The notes below the pieces were generated by a model that saw only the letters and a program-made list of their open reading frames with translations, was not told the DNA's origin and did no database searches. A stretch of 64,000 bases of DNA from Arcobacter siniprincipis (GTDB taxonomy: Bacteria > Campylobacterota > Campylobacteria > Campylobacterales > Arcobacteraceae): the NCBI RefSeq assembly GCF_048571125.1, contig NZ_CP182343.1, forward strand, positions 1,984,001-2,048,000, written 5' to 3'. Numbering within the stretch: position 1 is the stretch's first letter; every line of letters starts with the position of its first letter. Position numbers and translations under genes: made by a program. Shown one piece after another: positions 25,518-35,042 of the stretch.

Positions 25518-26984
25518 CTACTCCTTTGAATCTGAAGAAGAGATAACTTCATATTTACTTTTAAGATTATTTATCAAATTATTCATTAACTCTGTTCTTT
25601 CTAATTTTGATAAAATATCATTTACAGATGAGTTTTCTTCTTTTGTTATATTATCAGCTAATTTACTTGAATTTACTTTGTAAACTACTACTTTACCACC
25701 TACTTCAATTTTTCCTTCTTTTTCAGAAGTTGTAAAAAGTTTATTTAAAAAAGTATAAGCTTCATTACTATTTAAACCTTTGATCTTATTAATTGATGCT
25801 CTATTAACAAATCCTAAGTCTTCACCTGTAAAGTTTTTTAATTCATTTGTTACTAAAACTTTCATCTCTTCACTTCTTTTGATATCTAAATAATCAGCTT
25901 TTACCATATCTTTTGATAATTCGTAAGAAAGAGGTTTTGGATCATTTTTCTTAATTACTTTTACTATTGTAAAACCATCTTTATCTTCAAAAGGTTTTAA
26001 AACAACACCTAGTTTTGAAGTTTTGATTTCATTTATATTTTCAGCAGAAAAAGGCAATTTATCTTCATAAATTGTTTTAGTTTCATCAAATTTGATTTCA
26101 TCTTTTTTAAGAGCTAAGTATTTTTTTAAAGCATCTTTTTTTGATTCTTTTAAACTAATTACTTTTATCATATCATCTTTTGCTTCATCAAAAGTTTTTA
26201 GTTTGCCATCTTCTTTTTTATAATCCGTTTTAAATTTAGCATAATGCTCTTTTAATTCATCTTCAGTTGGAGTAATAATTTTTAATGGTAATTTAGAAAT
26301 TTCTAAATCATAAGAGTCTGTTGATAAATATTTTATTTTATTTATTGTCCAATACTCTTTTAACTTTTCATCAGTAAGATCAATTTTAATTGATTTTGGA
26401 TCTAATATTTTAATAGATACATCATCTTGTGCAAATAATAGTTTTGCTAAATTATTTACTTCATTAGCTGTTGGAGTAAAGTCTAATAATGATTCAACTT
26501 TTTGTAAAAGTAAATCTCTTTTTAAAGATTTTTCATAAGCAACAGGTGTAGTACCATTTTGAGATAAAACTTTTACATAAAGTTCTTTATCAAATTTTCC
26601 ATCTTTTATAAATGAAGGCATTTGAACTAACTCTTTTGCAATATCTTTATCAGTTACAAGTAAACCCAAATCATCAGCATAAGATAAAATAAGATTTTTT
26701 TGAATAGTTAAACTTAAAGCAGCATCAGGAAGTCCAATTTTTTTGGCCATCTCTTGATTGAATTTATTCCCATAAACTTGAGAATACTGTCTATACAAAG
26801 AAGAATATTCTCTTTGATACTCATCAACACTTATCTTTCTATCACCTACAACAGCTACAGAACCAGAAGAACTTCCATATTGATAACTTCCCCAACCAAC
26901 GAAACCAGCGCCTACAAACGCTATCACACTTATCCAAATTGTAATTACTAACCACTTTTTATGTCTTTGCATCCAAGTTAACAT
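25518..26984 (-). CDS. PpiD-like membrane-anchored periplasmic chaperone
   Basis: A 488-residue protein with a single N-terminal membrane helix (about residues 11-30), then a SurA-N/PpiD-type chaperone domain with the Val-Gly-Asp-Arg-Lys-Ile-Ser-Val-Asp-Glu-Tyr start and Leu-Ile-Leu-Ser-Tyr-Ala-like helices. The middle region (about 230-360) sits where the parvulin prolyl-isomerase domain occurs in PpiD, but the match is poor. PpiD assists folding of proteins leaving the Sec translocon. It is the first gene of the ppiD-ftsA-ftsZ unit in the leftward direction. Isomerase activity is doubtful; chaperone activity is the safer call. Confidence 0.8.
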   Translation of the reverse strand: MLTWMQRHKKWLVITIWISVIAFVGAGFVGWGSYQYGSSSGSVAVVGDRKISVDEYQREYSSLYRQYSQVYGNKFNQEMAKKIGLPDAALSLTIQKNLILSYADDLGLLVTDKDIAKELVQMPSFIKDGKFDKELYVKVLSQNGTTPVAYEKSLKRDLLLQKVESLLDFTPTANEVNNLAKLLFAQDDVSIKILDPKSIKIDLTDEKLKEYWTINKIKYLSTDSYDLEISKLPLKIITPTEDELKEHYAKFKTDYKKEDGKLKTFDEAKDDMIKVISLKESKKDALKKYLALKKDEIKFDETKTIYEDKLPFSAENINEIKTSKLGVVLKPFEDKDGFTIVKVIKKNDPKPLSYELSKDMVKADYLDIKRSEEMKVLVTNELKNFTGEDLGFVNRASINKIKGLNSNEAYTFLNKLFTTSEKEGKIEVGGKVVVYKVNSSKLADNITKEENSSVNDILSKLERTELMNNLINNLKSKYEVISSSDSKE

Positions 26985-27052
26985 TCTATTAAAATCCTCG
27001 ATAAAATTTTAGTTATATTACTCAAATGTAGCTTTTGAAAATGTTAAACTAC

Positions 27053-29335
27053 TTAGCTTAATAGGTCATTTATCACAGATTCTCGTTTTGTAGTCTCTAT
27101 TCTTTTACAAGCACCTTTAAATGCATCTTCTTCTCCTACGATATAACACATACTTTTAGCCCTTGTAATTGCTGTATATAAAAGTTTTGTATTATGCATA
27201 ATATAGTGAGAAAAACTCATAGGAATAAGAGCATTATCATACTCCATACCTTGTGTTTTATGAATAGTCAAACAATATGCAAGGGATAAAAGTGAATCTA
27301 AGTCATCAAAGTCATAAAATACTACCATATCATCATTTGGATATAAGACGATACATTTACTCTCTTCAAAATCAAGTTTAATTATAAGACCCAATTGTCC
27401 ATTAAAAACTCTTCTTTCTAAATAATCACTAGAACCCGTTCTATACATTTGCATAGTTTGAGCTCTCATATTTTCGTTTTTTATATGAATTACTTTATCA
27501 CTTAGTTTATATTCATAAAGTTTAGTTTGTTTTGACTCTTCTCTTGAGCTATTAAATACTTTTTGCAATTGTATGTTTAGATTCTCAGCTCCTAACATAC
27601 CACCTTTCATAGGGGTAATTATTTGAAAAAGAATAAGCGCTTTTGATATATCTTTACCTTTAATTAGTTTGTAAAATTCTTTAATATAAGCACTTGATAT
27701 ATTTAATATCATACTTAATATCTGCTCAGAATTTTGTCCCCTTAGATTTGAGAATTCACCTTGGCCTAAAGAGTTTTTAGATGCATAATAATTTGATATA
27801 GATACATCCATAAATTTGAAATCTTCATAATTACCATTATACTCTGGTACATTTCCTTGTCTTATTTCATTTGCAATAACCGCAATTGCTTGATTTTCAT
27901 TTTGTCTATATATTTTTGTAAGTTTACAAATTGGAGCTAGTTCATATTTTATAGAATCACTTAATATATTTCCAGCACCAATAGCTGGTAACTGCCCATC
28001 ATCACCTACTATTATAAAAATAGTGTCTTGGCCAATTTTTGAAATGATTTGATAAAACATAACAGAATTTACCATTGAAGCTTCATCTAATAATATTACT
28101 TTATAGGGAAAATGTTCATTTTCTTTATGTTTTACAAAAAGAGATTGTATAGTTGAGCTATTATATCCTGTGGTATCTGCTATTCTTTGAGAGGCAATAC
28201 CACTTAAAGCAATAGCAAGAATATCATCATAAGAGTTTATTTCTTGAAGAAGTTCAAGAATTGCCCTACTTGATGTTGATTTCCCTGTTCCTGCATAACC
28301 TATTAAAAATAATGTTTTATGACCTTCATTTATAAGTTCTACTGCTTTTCTTTGTTCAGGACTTAAAGTAAATCCTAGCGTTTTCTCTTTTTTGTCTAAG
28401 TATTCATTTATATTAGAAACTATTTTTTTCAAATATATATCATTTTCTCTTGCTTTAAAAAATTCCAAAATTCTTTTTTCAGCAAAATAAAGCATAGAAG
28501 GAGAATACCTATTCTCTTTTGTCTTATAAATATCTTCATCAAGTTCCATTTTTGCTATTGCATTTTCATATAGCACTTCTTCATTTTGGAACCTAAGAGC
28601 TTCATCTAATAACCTAAAAAGATGATACTTATCAATAGATGAATTTCCATTATTGTCACAATACTCTCTTAAAGTATAATTCAAACAAGCCATAATTCTA
28701 AAATCAGACTTTTCATCTATGCCTAAGGCTTTTGCTATTTCATCAGCTCTTTTAAATCCTATACCTTTTATACGAATCAAAACATAGGGGTTTTCTTTAA
28801 TAACTTCAATTAAATTCTCAACTTCACTAAACTCTGAGTAAATTTTTGTAATAAGATTTGAAGTAACTCCAAACTTCGATAAAAAAGAACCAAGTTCTCT
28901 TAAATGCTTAAACTTTTGCCATGATGATTTAATAGTTATTAGTTTTTTTTCTCTTATACCTTTGAAATTTAAAAGTTCTTCTGGTTTATTGGTTAAGACT
29001 TCTACTAGTTCTTCTTCTGAATACTTTTCTAGTAGTTCTAAAGCTGTCTTTCGCCCTATTCCTTTTACTATTTTTGTCAAAAAGAAATAAAGTTCTTGCT
29101 CTTTTAACTCTAATGTATCAAAAGCAAATTGGATTCCATATTTTTTGTGAGTTACCCAATTCCCATTTAAAACTATATTTTCACCAACAATTTTTTCAAT
29201 ATCAGTATCAAAATATGTACCACATATTTTTTGGTCATTATCCAATACTGCTATACAAAATCCAGTATCTTTGTTCGAAAATAGTACTTTTTTTAATATT
29301 CCTGAAAGTTTAAAACTTTTATTCTCATCCTGCAT
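27053..29335 (-). CDS. RecD2-like SF1B DNA helicase
   Basis: A 760-residue superfamily 1 helicase. The N-terminal third has an OB-like segment and helix-hairpin-helix repeats (Lys-Gly-Ile-Gly-Arg-Lys-Thr-Ala, Phe-Lys-Gly-Ile-Arg, Ile-Lys-Gly-Ile-Gly-Phe), which typify RecD2 rather than RecBCD RecD. The Walker A motif Gly-Tyr-Ala-Gly-Thr-Gly-Lys-Ser-Thr is near residue 347, motif II Leu-Leu-Asp-Glu-Ala-Ser-Met near 419, and motif VI region Thr-Ile-His-Lys-Thr-Gln-Gly-Met-Glu near 697. It would unwind DNA 5'-3' in repair or replication. The start overlaps the preceding gene's stop codon region by one base. Confidence 0.9.
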   Translation of the reverse strand: MQDENKSFKLSGILKKVLFSNKDTGFCIAVLDNDQKICGTYFDTDIEKIVGENIVLNGNWVTHKKYGIQFAFDTLELKEQELYFFLTKIVKGIGRKTALELLEKYSEEELVEVLTNKPEELLNFKGIREKKLITIKSSWQKFKHLRELGSFLSKFGVTSNLITKIYSEFSEVENLIEVIKENPYVLIRIKGIGFKRADEIAKALGIDEKSDFRIMACLNYTLREYCDNNGNSSIDKYHLFRLLDEALRFQNEEVLYENAIAKMELDEDIYKTKENRYSPSMLYFAEKRILEFFKARENDIYLKKIVSNINEYLDKKEKTLGFTLSPEQRKAVELINEGHKTLFLIGYAGTGKSTSSRAILELLQEINSYDDILAIALSGIASQRIADTTGYNSSTIQSLFVKHKENEHFPYKVILLDEASMVNSVMFYQIISKIGQDTIFIIVGDDGQLPAIGAGNILSDSIKYELAPICKLTKIYRQNENQAIAVIANEIRQGNVPEYNGNYEDFKFMDVSISNYYASKNSLGQGEFSNLRGQNSEQILSMILNISSAYIKEFYKLIKGKDISKALILFQIITPMKGGMLGAENLNIQLQKVFNSSREESKQTKLYEYKLSDKVIHIKNENMRAQTMQMYRTGSSDYLERRVFNGQLGLIIKLDFEESKCIVLYPNDDMVVFYDFDDLDSLLSLAYCLTIHKTQGMEYDNALIPMSFSHYIMHNTKLLYTAITRAKSMCYIVGEEDAFKGACKRIETTKRESVINDLLS

Positions 29336-29691
29336 TAATATCCATCATCAAATTTTTTATGTTTATGTTTGTCTTTTTTATAAGCATTTTGGTTTTTATC
29401 TTTTTGAAGTAAATTTGCCTCTTTTAAAAGTCTATTTCTCTCTTCTTCAAAATCATCGCTATGATTTTCCAAATATAAAAGTGTCAAATCTATAAATTTT
29501 TTTAAATTAAGTAAATAAGCAGAAGTCAATTCCACTTTTTTTACTCTTTTCGTATCTTCAAAGTTTTTTAATGTTCTTTGTTTAAAAATCTCAAAATCAA
29601 AATCTTCTAGTTTTAATAGGGAAACAGTTCTTGTAAAAAATTTTTCTAAAACTCTTATATATCTTATTCTTAGTTGTTTGTCGTGTATCAT
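29335..29691 (-). CDS. Conserved hypothetical protein
   Basis: A 118-residue very basic and acidic, predominantly helical soluble protein without recognised family. It has no signal peptide, membrane segment or cysteine. The C-terminal end is a Lys-, His- and Asp-rich tail. It sits between arsC-like and recD2-like genes with one-base overlaps on both sides, so it is surely translated as part of this operon. The tight coupling to the helicase suggests a nucleic-acid-associated role, but nothing in the sequence proves that. Confidence 0.6.
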   Translation of the reverse strand: MIHDKQLRIRYIRVLEKFFTRTVSLLKLEDFDFEIFKQRTLKNFEDTKRVKKVELTSAYLLNLKKFIDLTLLYLENHSDDFEEERNRLLKEANLLQKDKNQNAYKKDKHKHKKFDDGY

Positions 29692-30038
29692 TAAAACAAT
29701 TCATTTATTTTTTCTAAAGGTCTTGCAATAACAGCGCTCCCATCTTTTATAATAATTGGTCTTTCAATTAGTTTTGGATTATTTATCATTGCTTCGATTA
29801 ACTTTTCTTCATCATTTTCATCTTTTAAATTCATTTCTTTATAAATATCTTCTTTTGTTCTCATTAGTTCTCTAGCACTCATACCTAGCATTTGAAGAAC
29901 TTCTTTCATATCTTCTTTTGTTAGTTTTGCATCTAAATATTTAATAACACCTAAAGCTATTTTTTTCTCTTGTAAAAAATTTAAAGCATCCCTTGATTTT
30001 GAGCATCTAGGATTGTGCCAAATAATTATTTCGTCCAT
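29691..30038 (-). CDS. arsC: ArsC-family arsenate reductase
   Basis: A 115-residue protein of the glutaredoxin-dependent ArsC family. The catalytic Cys is in His-Asn-Pro-Arg-Cys-Ser-Lys-Ser-Arg near residue 12. The C-terminal Leu-Ile-Glu-Arg-Pro-Ile and Ala-Arg-Pro-Leu-Glu segments supply the arginines of the arsenate site. It would reduce arsenate to arsenite. There is no ArsR, ArsB or Acr3 gene nearby, so it may be a general redox relative instead. It heads the arsC-hypothetical-recD2 operon. Confidence 0.85.
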   Translation of the reverse strand: MDEIIIWHNPRCSKSRDALNFLQEKKIALGVIKYLDAKLTKEDMKEVLQMLGMSARELMRTKEDIYKEMNLKDENDEEKLIEAMINNPKLIERPIIIKDGSAVIARPLEKINELF

Positions 30039-30116
30039 GGTATCTCTCCTATTATTATTTTTACTTTATTATACCAAAAAAGATTTATGATTTAATTTTA
30101 TGATATACTTTGTAGT

Positions 30117-32441
30117 ATGTTAGTCTCTACAAATACACAACTTAATATACTAGTAGCAAATAGTACAAACAAAGTCTTAAAAGAGGTTTTGAAAGAAGCT
30201 GATGTTAAAACTTTGATAACTAGTCAAAATAAAGACTTAAATGTTTCTACCTTATTAAAAAGTCTTTTTAGTAATATCCAAAATAATTCAAAATCAAATG
30301 AGACCATACTAAACTTACTAAAAAATTCAAATTTGAATAAAGATTTAGGTTCCTTTACCTCAAATTTACAATCTCTTGTAAAAGCTCTACCAGATGATAA
30401 AAGTACAGAACAATTAAAAACATTTTTACAAAAGTTTTCAATCACACCTGAACAAACCACCTCAAAAGAAGTAAAAGAACAAATACAAAAAAGTGGTATA
30501 TTTTTAGAATCAAAACTTTTAAATCAAGCAACTAATCCAAGCAGTAAAAATGAAAATAGCCTATTAAATGATATGAAAGCTGTTTTGCTTAAAACAAAAG
30601 TCCAAATTGAAGCACAAATTAACACTCAAAGTAAAACACAAGTACAAAATCAAAATAAAGTAGAAACAACGCCACAAAATAGTAATCAAGCTATTACCCA
30701 AAATGTAAATAAGGAAAATATAAATATTCCCCAAACACTTAAACAAATAGATAATCTTTTAACACAAATCAAAAACCTTGAAACTTCTAATATTAAAGAA
30801 CAAGTTGCAAAACCTAATATAAACAATGAATCAAAACCTATACAGCAAGCGAATCAACCAACTGCCCAAAGTATCAAAAGCGATTCTGCATTATTAAATG
30901 ACATCAAAGATATCTTAACTAAAGTTCAAGCTCAACTTCAAGGACAAGTCTCTAATCAAGGTGTTAGTAAAGAAAATAGTAATATTCCCCAAACACTTAA
31001 ACAAATAGATAATCTTTTAACACAACTAAAAAACCTTGAAACTTCTAATATTAAAGAACAAGTTGCAAAACCTAATATAAACAATGAATTAAAACCTATA
31101 AAGCAAGTAAGTCAACAAGCAAATCAACCAGCAAATCCAACAAATGATCAAAGTATCAAAAGCGATTCTGTTTTATTAAATGACATTAAAGATATCTTAA
31201 CTAAATTTCAAGCTCAACTTCAAGGACAAGTCTCTACTCAAAGCAAAGTAGAAAATACATCACAAAATAGTAATCAAGTTATTACTCAAAGTGCAAATAA
31301 AGAAAATATCAATATTCCCCAAACACTTAAACAAATAGATAACCTTTTAACCCAAATAAAAAATCTTGAAACTTCAAATATAAAAGAACAAGTTACAAAA
31401 CCTAATATAAACAATGAATCAAAACCCACACAGCAAGTAAGTCAACCAACAAATCCAACAACTGTTCAAAGTATTAAAAGCGATTCTATTTTATTAAATG
31501 ACATCAAAGATATCTTAACTAAAGTTCAAGCTCAACTTCAAGGGCAAGTCTCTAATGAAAAAACACAAAGTACTGTTGACAATCCTTCTAAACAAATAGA
31601 AACTTCACCCCAAGGGAAAGAATCACAAATAAAAAGCACTCTTCAAAGTACTTCTCAACTCTTGCAAATGAAAGTACAACTAAAAGAAGAAGTTCAACCT
31701 CAAAATCAAAGCTTAAATAAAGAAAATATCAATGTCAAAGATACTTTAAAACAAATTGATAAAATATTAACTGACATAAAAAATATAGACTTACAAAACC
31801 CAAAAGATGCAGCTGTAAAAATTACCACAAGCTTAGATGCAAAAACAGCTCTTCCTTCAAATACTTTTTCAATAAGAACAGACTCCCCTATTTTTAATGA
31901 CATAAAAACAGTTTTATCAAAAGTACAAGAGCAACTTCAAAATCAAATTCAAAACCAAGCTAAAGATATTGATGACATAAAATCTCATATTTCTAAAGAT
32001 GCTAATCCAAAAGAGATATTTAAACATGTTGATAAACTTTTGACCCAAATTGATTACCATCAACTTTATTCAATAGCAAATTCATCAAACAACGTATATA
32101 TACCTTTTTTATGGGACTTACTTGAAGATGGTTCGATTGATATAAAAAAAGCCGATGATGAAAAGTTTTACTGTTTGATTGATTTGACACTAAAAGACTT
32201 AGGAAAAATAAATTTACATCTTTATTTATATGAAGATGACAAGTTAGATATTTCAGTTTTTGTAGAAAAAGAAGACACCAAACAATTAATAAGACAAAAA
32301 GCGACAAGTTTGAGAAGAGAGTTAAATGGTACAGGGATAAGTGTGATTGGGCTAAATATACATACATTAAAAGAAGATACAAAGCAAAATTTTTATAAAC
32401 AAAATGACGATTTTGATTTTGGTGTAAATATCAAGGTATAA
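30117..32441 (+). CDS. fliK: FliK-like flagellar hook-length control protein with repeats
   Basis: A 774-residue Gln-, Asn-, Lys- and Ser-rich protein without signal peptide. The central part (about residues 200-570) is built from long imperfect repeats of Pro-Gln-Thr-Leu-Lys-Gln-Ile-Asp-Asn-Leu-Leu-Thr-Gln and Asn-Asp-Ile-Lys-Asp-Ile-Leu-Thr-Lys. The C-terminal about 110 residues are a compact domain (Asp-Leu-Thr-Leu-Lys-Asp-Leu-Gly-Lys-Ile then Leu-Arg-Arg-Glu-Leu-Asn-Gly-Thr-Gly) like the FliK C-terminal domain that switches FlhB specificity. The next gene, one base later, is an FlhB C-terminal paralogue, which supports a flagellar export role. FliK homologues are poorly conserved, so the assignment rests on context plus the C-terminal pattern. 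Confidence 0.78.
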   Translation: MLVSTNTQLNILVANSTNKVLKEVLKEADVKTLITSQNKDLNVSTLLKSLFSNIQNNSKSNETILNLLKNSNLNKDLGSFTSNLQSLVKALPDDKSTEQLKTFLQKFSITPEQTTSKEVKEQIQKSGIFLESKLLNQATNPSSKNENSLLNDMKAVLLKTKVQIEAQINTQSKTQVQNQNKVETTPQNSNQAITQNVNKENINIPQTLKQIDNLLTQIKNLETSNIKEQVAKPNINNESKPIQQANQPTAQSIKSDSALLNDIKDILTKVQAQLQGQVSNQGVSKENSNIPQTLKQIDNLLTQLKNLETSNIKEQVAKPNINNELKPIKQVSQQANQPANPTNDQSIKSDSVLLNDIKDILTKFQAQLQGQVSTQSKVENTSQNSNQVITQSANKENINIPQTLKQIDNLLTQIKNLETSNIKEQVTKPNINNESKPTQQVSQPTNPTTVQSIKSDSILLNDIKDILTKVQAQLQGQVSNEKTQSTVDNPSKQIETSPQGKESQIKSTLQSTSQLLQMKVQLKEEVQPQNQSLNKENINVKDTLKQIDKILTDIKNIDLQNPKDAAVKITTSLDAKTALPSNTFSIRTDSPIFNDIKTVLSKVQEQLQNQIQNQAKDIDDIKSHISKDANPKEIFKHVDKLLTQIDYHQLYSIANSSNNVYIPFLWDLLEDGSIDIKKADDEKFYCLIDLTLKDLGKINLHLYLYEDDKLDISVFVEKEDTKQLIRQKATSLRRELNGTGISVIGLNIHTLKEDTKQNFYKQNDDFDFGVNIKV
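30717..31570 (+). repeat. Long imperfect tandem repeats inside fliK-like gene
   Basis: The motif CCCCAAACACTTAAACAAAT recurs nearly unchanged at about 30729, 30987 and 31317, giving periods of 258 and 330 bases; a fourth, degenerate copy starts near 31735. Each copy contains two blocks, one coding Gln-Ile-Asp-Asn-Leu-Leu-Thr-Gln and one coding Asp-Ile-Lys-Asp-Ile-Leu-Thr-Lys. Near identity at the DNA level, including silent positions, suggests recent duplication. All periods are multiples of three, so copy changes preserve the frame. Confidence 0.85.
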
Positions 32442-32442
32442 G

Positions 32443-32718
32443 ATGGATGAAGAAAAGAAAATATTAAAAGTTGCAGCTTTAAAGTATAATATACAAGATG
32501 ATACTGCACCCAAAGTTGTAGCAAAAGGAAGTGGTGAACTTGCATCTAATATTATAAAAATAGCAAAAGAGAATAATATCCCAATAAAAAAAGATGAAGA
32601 TTTAGTTGAACTTTTAACAAAACTAGATGTAAATCAACAAATTCCAAATAACTTATATAAAGCAGTTGCAGAAGTTTTTGCTTTTATTTATGACTTATCA
32701 AAGCAAAATAAAACTTAA
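32443..32718 (+). CDS. flhX: FlhX, FlhB C-terminal-domain paralogue
   Basis: A 91-residue protein equal to the cytoplasmic C-terminal domain of FlhB/YscU without the membrane part. It shows Ala-Ala-Leu-Lys-Tyr and Ala-Pro-Lys-Val-Val-Ala-Lys-Gly followed by Ala-x-x-Ile-Ile-x-x-Ala-Lys-Glu-Asn-Asn-Ile-Pro, the pattern after the FlhB autocleavage site; the Asn-Pro-Thr-His motif itself is absent. Such FlhX proteins in Campylobacter and Helicobacter can partly replace the FlhB cleaved fragment in the export switch. It follows the fliK-like gene by one base. Confidence 0.88.
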   Translation: MDEEKKILKVAALKYNIQDDTAPKVVAKGSGELASNIIKIAKENNIPIKKDEDLVELLTKLDVNQQIPNNLYKAVAEVFAFIYDLSKQNKT

Positions 32719-32782
32719 TGATATCCTAGTATAAGACTATTTATAATATAATCAGCAAAAAATATACTAAGACTGCTAATTA

Positions 32783-33223
32783 ATGAAAAATATACTTTTA
32801 CACAATCCTTACTTTATATTCTTTTTAGGACTTATTACAGTATTTGTTAATATTATTTCATCAGTACACTTTTTCCCAATTTTAATGGCAGGTATAATTT
32901 TTTTAGCTTTTTTGAAATCTATTAAATACCAATATTATTACTCTTTAACATATTTGATAATAATCTTTTTATTTATAGAATATAATAATGGCTTTTTACC
33001 TTTTTCTTTTACCTTTCTATCTTTATTTATATATACTTTTATATTACCCAGTTTAAATAGAGTTATTTCATTACATAATCTAAATAATTATATTTATATA
33101 TTAACTTTTTATATAGGTGTTCTTTTAGTTTGGGTTTTTTCCAATGATTTAAATTTTAACTTAGTTAGATATGTTATATTAAATATTGTAATTGATTTCT
33201 TAATTTACGGACTATTTTTATGA
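32783..33223 (+). CDS. Small integral membrane protein, MreD-like
   Basis: A 146-residue, extremely hydrophobic protein with four or five predicted membrane helices spread over its whole length. Sequence identity to a family is not evident, but its position immediately before, and overlapping by four bases, the PBP2 gene mrdA is where rod-shape protein MreD is found in many bacteria. It is therefore a candidate elongasome component. An alternative is an unrelated small membrane protein specific to Campylobacterota. Confidence 0.6.
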   Translation: MKNILLHNPYFIFFLGLITVFVNIISSVHFFPILMAGIIFLAFLKSIKYQYYYSLTYLIIIFLFIEYNNGFLPFSFTFLSLFIYTFILPSLNRVISLHNLNNYIYILTFYIGVLLVWVFSNDLNFNLVRYVILNIVIDFLIYGLFL

Positions 33224-35004
33224 AAAAACGGCTCAATTTAATTCTTATCTTTATTGGTGTTGTATGCTTACTTTTAGTATATAGATTATATTATTTAAGT
33301 ATAAAATCAAATACATATTATGAACAATTATCAAAACAAAACTACATCAAAAAAGTCTTTCAAGCACCTTCAAGAGGACTGATAAAAGATAGAAATGGTA
33401 TTGCTTTGGCAATCAATGAACTTGGGTTTTCTTTAAGTATTAAACCACACTTGCGTTCATATAAAAATAAACATATTTTAGAAGAGTTAGTTAATACTAT
33501 AGTTGCACATTTCCCAGACTTCGAGAAAGATAAATTAATTAAAAAATACAATAAATTAGATTCACCTTATAAACATGATTTTGTTAAAATTATTGATTAT
33601 ATAGCTTATGACAAATTCTTTGATAAATATACTGTTTTTAACTCATTAGATAATTTAAAAGTAGAATCAGCAGTAAAAAGAAATTACCCATTTAAAAAAG
33701 TTGCAGCACATATTATTGGATATGTAGGAAAAGCTTCTAGAAAAGATATTGAGGGAAATCCCATTTCTAGATATAGTGGAATAATTGGTAAAAATGGTTT
33801 AGAAAAATATTATAACAATATTTTACAAGGTCAACTTGGATATAAAAAAGTAAAAGTAAATGCCTTAAATAAAGAGCTTGAAGTATTAGAAGAAAAAGAT
33901 GTAACAATTGATAATAATATCACTACAACTATTGATATTAAATTAGAACAATATATTCATGATATTTTTAATCAAAAAGCTGGTGCAGTAATTGTAATGA
34001 ATGTAAATAATGGTGAGATAATAGCGGCTGCTTCTTTTCCAGAATTTGACAATAATGTTTTTGTAAATGGGATCTCATATAAAGAGTGGGATGATTTACA
34101 AAATGATATAAATAAACCATTTACAAATAAAATTACAAATGGGATGTATCCTCCTGGAAGTGTATGGAAGATGGGTGTAGCCTTAGGCTTATTAGAAAAT
34201 GGAATAAGTAGAAATTTCAAAGTAAATTGTACAGGAACATATGAATTTGCAAATAGAAAATTTAGATGTTGGAAAAAAGACGGACATGGAATAGTTGATT
34301 TTGTTAAAGCTATTAGAGAGAGTTGTGATGATTTTTTCTACAAAGCTAGTCAAAAAGTTGGTATAAACAAAATTAGTGAAACAATGGCAAAATTTGGATT
34401 TGGAGAAAAAACAGGTGTTGACCAAATGTATGAATTTATTGGAATCAATCCAAATGAATCTTGGAAAAGAAAAAAATACAATAGAGCTTGGTTTACAGGA
34501 GAAACGCTTATTTCATCTATTGGGCAAGGCTCAGTATTAGTAACACCTATGCAAATTGCAAGATATACTTCTTTTTTGGCAACTGATAAATTAGCCACAC
34601 CTCACTTTTATAAAGATGCCTATGTTGAACCTAAAAAAATTGATATAGATCCAGAAAATTTAAAACTAGTTCAAAAAGGCATGTATGAAGTTGCAAATGA
34701 TAAACATGGAACTGCGTATTGGCATTTAAGAGGTATAAATCCTAAAATAAAAGTTGCTGCAAAAACGGGAACGGCTCAAGTTATTGGAATAGATCAAGAT
34801 GTGAAAAAAAGAGCATTAGAAAGTGAATTAGAGTATTTAAAAAGGTCTCATGCTTGGTTAACTACTTATGGTCCTTTTGATAATCCTCAATATGCGGTTA
34901 CAATATTAGTAGAACATGGGGGACATGGGGGAAGTGCAGCAGGAGAGATTACAACTAAGATATATAATAAATTAATAGAATTAGGCTACATAAAAGTAAA
35001 TTAA
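33220..35004 (+). CDS. mrdA: Penicillin-binding protein 2
   Basis: A 594-residue class B PBP with one membrane anchor (about residues 5-24), a pedestal domain with an Arg-Gly-Leu-Ile-Lys-Asp-Arg-Asn-Gly motif and a C-terminal transpeptidase. The active-site serine is in Pro-Gly-Ser-Val-Trp-Lys (SxxK, near residue 312). The second motif is Ser-Cys-Asp in Arg-Glu-Ser-Cys-Asp-Asp-Phe-Phe-Tyr (near 368), characteristic of PBP2 rather than FtsI. The third is Lys-Thr-Gly-Thr (near 513). It cross-links peptidoglycan during elongation and is the target of mecillinam-type beta-lactams. It overlaps the MreD-like gene by 4 bases. Confidence 0.95.
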   Translation: MKKRLNLILIFIGVVCLLLVYRLYYLSIKSNTYYEQLSKQNYIKKVFQAPSRGLIKDRNGIALAINELGFSLSIKPHLRSYKNKHILEELVNTIVAHFPDFEKDKLIKKYNKLDSPYKHDFVKIIDYIAYDKFFDKYTVFNSLDNLKVESAVKRNYPFKKVAAHIIGYVGKASRKDIEGNPISRYSGIIGKNGLEKYYNNILQGQLGYKKVKVNALNKELEVLEEKDVTIDNNITTTIDIKLEQYIHDIFNQKAGAVIVMNVNNGEIIAAASFPEFDNNVFVNGISYKEWDDLQNDINKPFTNKITNGMYPPGSVWKMGVALGLLENGISRNFKVNCTGTYEFANRKFRCWKKDGHGIVDFVKAIRESCDDFFYKASQKVGINKISETMAKFGFGEKTGVDQMYEFIGINPNESWKRKKYNRAWFTGETLISSIGQGSVLVTPMQIARYTSFLATDKLATPHFYKDAYVEPKKIDIDPENLKLVQKGMYEVANDKHGTAYWHLRGINPKIKVAAKTGTAQVIGIDQDVKKRALESELEYLKRSHAWLTTYGPFDNPQYAVTILVEHGGHGGSAAGEITTKIYNKLIELGYIKVN

Positions 35005-35042
35005 TTCTAATTAAATTTTTATTTTAAATATTTTATCTTTTA

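Noticed and set aside
30717..31840. CRISPR-like or satellite repeat
   Set aside because: The repeats are in-frame coding units with periods of 258 and 330 bases and no spacer structure; they belong to the fliK-like gene.
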